Shown here one piece after another: positions 60,806-64,000 of a stretch of 64,000 bases of DNA (positions within the stretch are counted from its first letter, which is position 1; each line of letters begins with the position of its first letter). Both the position numbers and the translations under genes were made by a program. Origin of the DNA: Treponema_I sp045616125 (GTDB lineage Bacteria > Spirochaetota > Spirochaetia > Treponematales > Treponemataceae); NCBI GenBank assembly GCA_045616125.1, contig JAZLGC010000026.1, positions 1-64,000 on the forward strand, written 5' to 3'. The notes under the pieces were generated by a model, which did no database searches, was not told the DNA's origin, and saw only the letters and a program-made list of their open reading frames with translations.

Positions 60806-61005
60806 TTACATATAAAACCCCGGTAAACGCTGTTTTTTACTGGCGCTTATATGTAATTCCCGCTGGTTTTCCGCATTACTACCATAAGATTTACATATAA
60901 GCGTGCGCCTGTTTGCCGGCTTATATGTAAACTTCTCAAGATTCCAGACATCCTTTACATATAAACTGCCGGAAATTACTGAGTTCGCAGGACTTTTATA
61001 TGTAA
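60806..61005. repeat. Array of three elements bounded by TTACATATAA / TTATATGTAA
   Basis: Three elements at 60806-60856, 60891-60930 and 60955-61005 each begin with TTACATATAA and end with its exact complement. The inner sequences differ; the first has a second nested stem (CCGGTAAA/TTTACTGG). The six ten-base sites are identical although the interiors are not. No gene is present. Confidence 0.85.
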
Positions 61006-61018
61006 TTTGCAGTAAAAT

Positions 61019-61314
61019 ACAGATGCTGAAACAAGTTCAGCATGACGGAATGTTTAATTCAGCATGACGGAATGTTTAATTCATCATGACGACAAGTCAT
61101 CCCGGGTACATGGCTGTCATCCCGAACTTGTTTCGGGATCTCATTTACAGATGCTGAAACAAGTTCAGCATGACGGAATGTTTAATTCAGCATGACGACA
61201 AGTCATCCCGGGTACATGGCTGTCATCCCGAACTTGTTTCGGGATCTCATATACAGATGCTGAAACAAGTTCAGCATGACAGAATGTTTAATTCAGCATG
61301 ACAGAAGGTAAAAA
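61019..61314. repeat. Long tandem repeat made of REP-like palindromes
   Basis: A unit of about 106-128 bp starting acagatgctgaaacaag recurs at 61019, 61147 and 61253 (last one partial). Each unit holds a palindrome GATGCTGAAAC...GTTCAGCATGAC and a second CATCCCGAAC...GTTTCGGGATC, separated by GAATGTTTAATTC. The array abuts the GNAT gene's ribosome site. Confidence 0.85.
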
Positions 61315-61809
61315 ATGATTCAATTAACAAAGTACAACAACGAAAAAGAAGCGCTGGCAGAACTTATCAAAAAGTTCTGGATAGCCCACAACGATTACAC
61401 CCCAACAGCCGAAGAATGCCTGGAAGATGTTCAGGCCTGGACTGCAAACGGACACCTGATATATTTCATACAGAACGATACCGAAACCATCGGGTTTGTG
61501 CACCTGGCTTCCCGCGGCTGCAGAATTGACTGGCTGGAAGACCTGTTCATCCTGCCGGAATACCAGGGGCACGGATACGGCTCTGAAGCCCTGCATCAGA
61601 CAGAAGAAATCGTACAATCGTATTCTGACTCCATCTATCTGGAAGTAGCGGCGCGAAATCCGGAAGCACTGAAACTCTATGTGCGGAACGGTTACAACTG
61701 TCTGAACACCATTACCATCAGAAAGGATTTTCAGCCACAAGAATATGTGGTTACCGGCACCGAAACCATTCTTGGCCACATCTTTGAAGTAAAGGACTAC
61801 GCAGAGTAA
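61315..61809 (+). CDS. GNAT-family N-acetyltransferase
   Basis: A 164-aa acetyl-CoA-dependent transferase. GFVHLASR, then EDLFILPEYQGHGYGSEALH, gives the V-loop and the Q/RxxGxG/A pyrophosphate-binding motif (QGHGYG), and LEVAARNPEALKLYVRNGY the C-terminal motif. Substrate unknown. AAGG lies ahead of ATG. It is followed by tatD-like gene 4 bp later. Confidence 0.9.
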   Translation: MIQLTKYNNEKEALAELIKKFWIAHNDYTPTAEECLEDVQAWTANGHLIYFIQNDTETIGFVHLASRGCRIDWLEDLFILPEYQGHGYGSEALHQTEEIVQSYSDSIYLEVAARNPEALKLYVRNGYNCLNTITIRKDFQPQEYVVTGTETILGHIFEVKDYAE

Positions 61810-61813
61810 CTCT

Positions 61814-62620
61814 ATGTTTTTTGATTTCCACACCCATTTTGACTTTTACGGCAACAATCTGAGTAATTCAGTACCTCTTTCAACCACCCTTGATGCCGCC
61901 ATAGACTGCGTAGTACAGAATGACATCTTTACGGTTGGATCCAGCGTCAACATAGCAAGCTGGGAGCGGAATAAAGCGATTGCGGAACGGGTTAACGCTG
62001 CTGCCGGCCGTATCTTGTACCTGCCAACCTTTGGCATTCATCCCAGCTACACCGCTGATCTCCCATCCTCTACTCAGGAACTGCAGGCCGCCATAGAGCC
62101 ATATCTTGCCGCCAGCACGATTATCGGCGAGGCAGGGTTAGATTACTTCTGGGAGACAAAAACACCGCCACAGCGGCAGGAAACGGTTCTGGCAGCGCAG
62201 CTGGACCACTGTGACCGCACCGGGAAATATATCGTGCTCCACACCAAAGGCGCAGAAAAGCGTATTCTTGAAATGCTTGCTGACTTTCCTCACGCCCGGC
62301 CCATTATCCACTGGTACGACGGTCCGGAAGACGTATACCGCGCCATGCTTGACCGTGGCTATCCCCAGACTTTTGGCGTGGGCTTACGGTACAATCCGGT
62401 GGAACAACGCCAGCTGCGCCTGACGCCCCGGGAACTGATTCTTTCTGAAACCGACAACCCGGAAAGTGACCGCTGGCTTGGCGGATGCGATGACAGTCCT
62501 GCCCTTATCTGCCGCGTGGCAGCAGACATCGCATCGGTATTAGGCATACAAAAAGAAGAGGCTGCTGCGCTTATTGAGAGAAACAGCCGAGGAATATTGA
62601 AAGAAGCAGGAATACGGTAG
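61814..62620 (+). CDS. TatD-family metal-dependent hydrolase
   Basis: A 268-aa TIM-barrel hydrolase. The N-terminal HTHFD metal site (H6, H8, D10), the Glu in IIGEAGLDY, the His in VLHTKGAE and IIHWYDG, and the Asp in LSETDNPE are in place. Length is close to that of TatD DNases. It probably cleaves DNA 3' ends or small phosphodiesters. It follows GNAT by 4 bp and is translated by coupling. Confidence 0.88.
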   Translation: MFFDFHTHFDFYGNNLSNSVPLSTTLDAAIDCVVQNDIFTVGSSVNIASWERNKAIAERVNAAAGRILYLPTFGIHPSYTADLPSSTQELQAAIEPYLAASTIIGEAGLDYFWETKTPPQRQETVLAAQLDHCDRTGKYIVLHTKGAEKRILEMLADFPHARPIIHWYDGPEDVYRAMLDRGYPQTFGVGLRYNPVEQRQLRLTPRELILSETDNPESDRWLGGCDDSPALICRVAADIASVLGIQKEEAAALIERNSRGILKEAGIR

Positions 62621-62646
62621 CACTTTGCCACCGCCTGCTGAAAAAA

Positions 62647-63270
62647 TCAGTAAGTTGATGATGGATAAATTGATGAAGCGGTCCAGGAGAGGGTGCCTTT
62701 TTTGTTTACCGGACCATATGATCCGCTGATTTTTTTCACATAAAACTTTGACCCGTATACATAGCTCAGATCCACGTCTTCCCACATTTTAATTTCCTTG
62801 CCGTCATTTTCACAAATCAGCGAATACAGATCTCTTTCAGTCTTTCTGGAAAAATACCCTGTTCCATTGTGGTTGTCATACAGCGTGAAACCATCAGTGT
62901 CAATATCAAACTGAGCCTGTTTCATGTTAAACTTGAAGACCCACTGCATAGCGTCCTTAACAACGATAATAAACGGATACTCTTCAGTGATGGTTCCATT
63001 CGGAATATATAATTTGGAAGCAATATGGTAATCTTTCTTCAAAGGAATGGCACCTTCAATGAGGCCATCCTTTGAACTATATACCGAATAGTTACCCTCT
63101 TCTGTAACTTCAACAGAGACTCCAGTACTGGATGTTTTTGTTAATGTAACGGCTTTGCTTTCGGCTGATAAATTGAAGAAAAATGCACCGTACTGCAGGG
63201 AACAGCCGCTAAAGACCACAAAAGACAGCGCAAACAGTATAATATAACCTCTGTTAATCATTCGTTTCAT
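62647..63270 (-). CDS. Hypothetical lipoprotein
   Basis: A 207-aa protein with a lipoprotein signal peptide (lipobox VFSGC, Cys about 22) and a beta-rich mature part. The ATG at 63270 overlaps the upstream stop (ATGA), which supports this start over an earlier GTG. Family not recognised; it is probably part of a surface-lipoprotein pair with the upstream gene. Confidence 0.7.
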   Translation of the reverse strand: MKRMINRGYIILFALSFVVFSGCSLQYGAFFFNLSAESKAVTLTKTSSTGVSVEVTEEGNYSVYSSKDGLIEGAIPLKKDYHIASKLYIPNGTITEEYPFIIVVKDAMQWVFKFNMKQAQFDIDTDGFTLYDNHNGTGYFSRKTERDLYSLICENDGKEIKMWEDVDLSYVYGSKFYVKKISGSYGPVNKKGTLSWTASSIYPSSTY

Positions 63271-64000
63271 TTGATTGTCACCCTTACCCATACACTGATT
63301 TCTTCTGCCTTTGGATACCATGAACAGAACAATGCTGTATCACCATCAGCTATTGTCATGGTTCCAAGACCGATATTAAAACAAGGGCCAATGCAGCCAC
63401 TTTCAGGTTTTGTTGAATCTCCAACTCTTATTAACTCATACCAGTCTGACTCCAGTTTTATCCAGCCGCTTTTTGCAATGCCACCTTCCAAAATCAAATC
63501 AAACCTACTCTCTCCAAATTTGATTTTTGTACCTGCCGTAAGGCCAATATTACCCAGAAATGCCATAGGAAAATAGCCAATGACGCCATCAGCAAACAGA
63601 CGAAATCCAACAAAATTCAGTGATTTATACATTACCCCTATCTGAGCACCATAAAAGTTAAAACCAAAATCCCACCAGTTGGTATATGGTGAAGTAATCA
63701 TGCGTTCTGCTGCCCTTGCAGCCTGAAGTTTCGCTTCTGCCAGACGACGGCTTTCTTCCAGCTCAGCCTGGCGTTTTGCTTCTTCCTCCCGTTCAGCTTG
63801 AACCTTTGCTTCAAACAGATATTCATAAACCCCTGTTAAATCCCTGAAAGTTGAAACTTTCCAGATAACCGGCTGTACAGAATAATGCATAATATCTTCA
63901 CCGCTGACCGTGTTATAGACCACAAAATCTGAAAAATCAAACTTGTATTCATCAGAATTATGTTTTGCAGAAGATACCTTATACGAAATTGAAAAGTTTA
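63267..64000 (-). CDS. Hypothetical protein with coiled coil and beta-rich domain, 5' end outside window
   Basis: The frame is open to the window edge, so the N-terminus is missing. Visible parts are an alpha/beta segment, a charged helical stretch rich in Ala/Glu/Arg (EAKVQAEREEEAKRQAELEE followed by SRRLAEAKLQ), and a Gly/aromatic-rich beta domain resembling a small outer-membrane-type barrel. Function unknown. Coupled by 4 bp to the lipoprotein gene. Confidence 0.7.
   Translation of the reverse strand, partial: NFSISYKVSSAKHNSDEYKFDFSDFVVYNTVSGEDIMHYSVQPVIWKVSTFRDLTGVYEYLFEAKVQAEREEEAKRQAELEESRRLAEAKLQAARAAERMITSPYTNWWDFGFNFYGAQIGVMYKSLNFVGFRLFADGVIGYFPMAFLGNIGLTAGTKIKFGESRFDLILEGGIAKSGWIKLESDWYELIRVGDSTKPESGCIGPCFNIGLGTMTIADGDTALFCSWYPKAEEISVWVRVTIK

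Noticed and set aside
60779..61314. Possible replication origin or regulatory AT-rich cluster
   Set aside because: No DnaA-box-like clusters were recognised; the region is explained by palindromic repeats.
1..64000. tRNA, rRNA, riboswitch or prophage genes
   Set aside because: No cloverleaf, conserved rRNA segment, known riboswitch core, integrase or phage structural gene was recognised by reading; a covariance-model scan would be needed to exclude small RNAs.

Overview
The window reads as chromosomal DNA of a spirochaete, most likely a Treponema or close relative. This rests on family recognition, not a search: a very large Asp/Ser-rich protein with a TM segment and TPRs that resembles the flagellar collar protein FlcA, a DUF2259-type secreted protein, many lipoproteins and secreted proteins typical of treponemes, and REP-like palindromes between genes. 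No rRNA or tRNA gene was recognised. Base composition is moderate and coding density is high.

Layout. 1-5.5 kb: an oligopeptide ABC transporter operon (oppA-oppB-oppC-oppD, minus strand) with an unusual architecture in three of its four proteins. 5.6-12.6 kb: murI with a zinc-ribbon partner, a pentapeptide-repeat protein with an MBL-fold hydrolase, a lipoprotein with an HEXXH motif, and purE-purM-purN. 12.6-18.6 kb: a housekeeping operon phoH - yqfF-like HD hydrolase - ybeY - corC-like - TPR protein. 18.7-27.6 kb: corA, a formylglycine-generating-enzyme-like protein, hisC with a metallophosphoesterase, a 649-aa protein of unknown function, ssb, and a U32 peptidase-family RNA-modification-type protein. 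27.6-45.2 kb is accessory in character: a tiny membrane peptide with a convergent antisense promoter (type I toxin-antitoxin candidate), a seven-gene operon built around double zinc ribbons (caspase-like C25 protease, SPFH-type protein, beta-helix/coiled-coil membrane protein, PD-(D/E)XK nuclease and NarL-type response regulator), a DUF3990 ADP-ribosyltransferase-like pair, an orphan histidine kinase, a CDF transporter, a zinc-ribbon acyltransferase fusion, an acyl-CoA ligase and a RelB/YafQ-type toxin-antitoxin. 45.2-64 kb: gpmI with a leftover tail of a second gpmI copy, several lipoproteins and secreted proteins, the FlcA-like gene with a polyprenol-kinase-like gene, an HD-GYP phosphodiesterase, a three-gene ABC importer, a GNAT, a TatD nuclease and a lipoprotein pair running off the end.

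An expression theme runs through the window. At least fourteen genes have a sigma70-like -10 box only 6-9 nt before the start codon and no usable Shine-Dalgarno sequence, often with a -35 box at 17-18 nt. Their transcripts are therefore probably leaderless, and this rule also settles several start codons. Intergenic DNA is rich in short repeats: REP-like palindromes, 20-22-bp tandem arrays, a threefold inverted-repeat array, and a 130-bp near-palindrome.

The strongest candidates for undescribed biology are the zinc-ribbon/caspase-like protease operon (28.7-37.3 kb), the type I toxin-antitoxin locus (28.3-28.7 kb), the permuted oligopeptide-binding protein with its modified transporter, and the widespread leaderless promoters.
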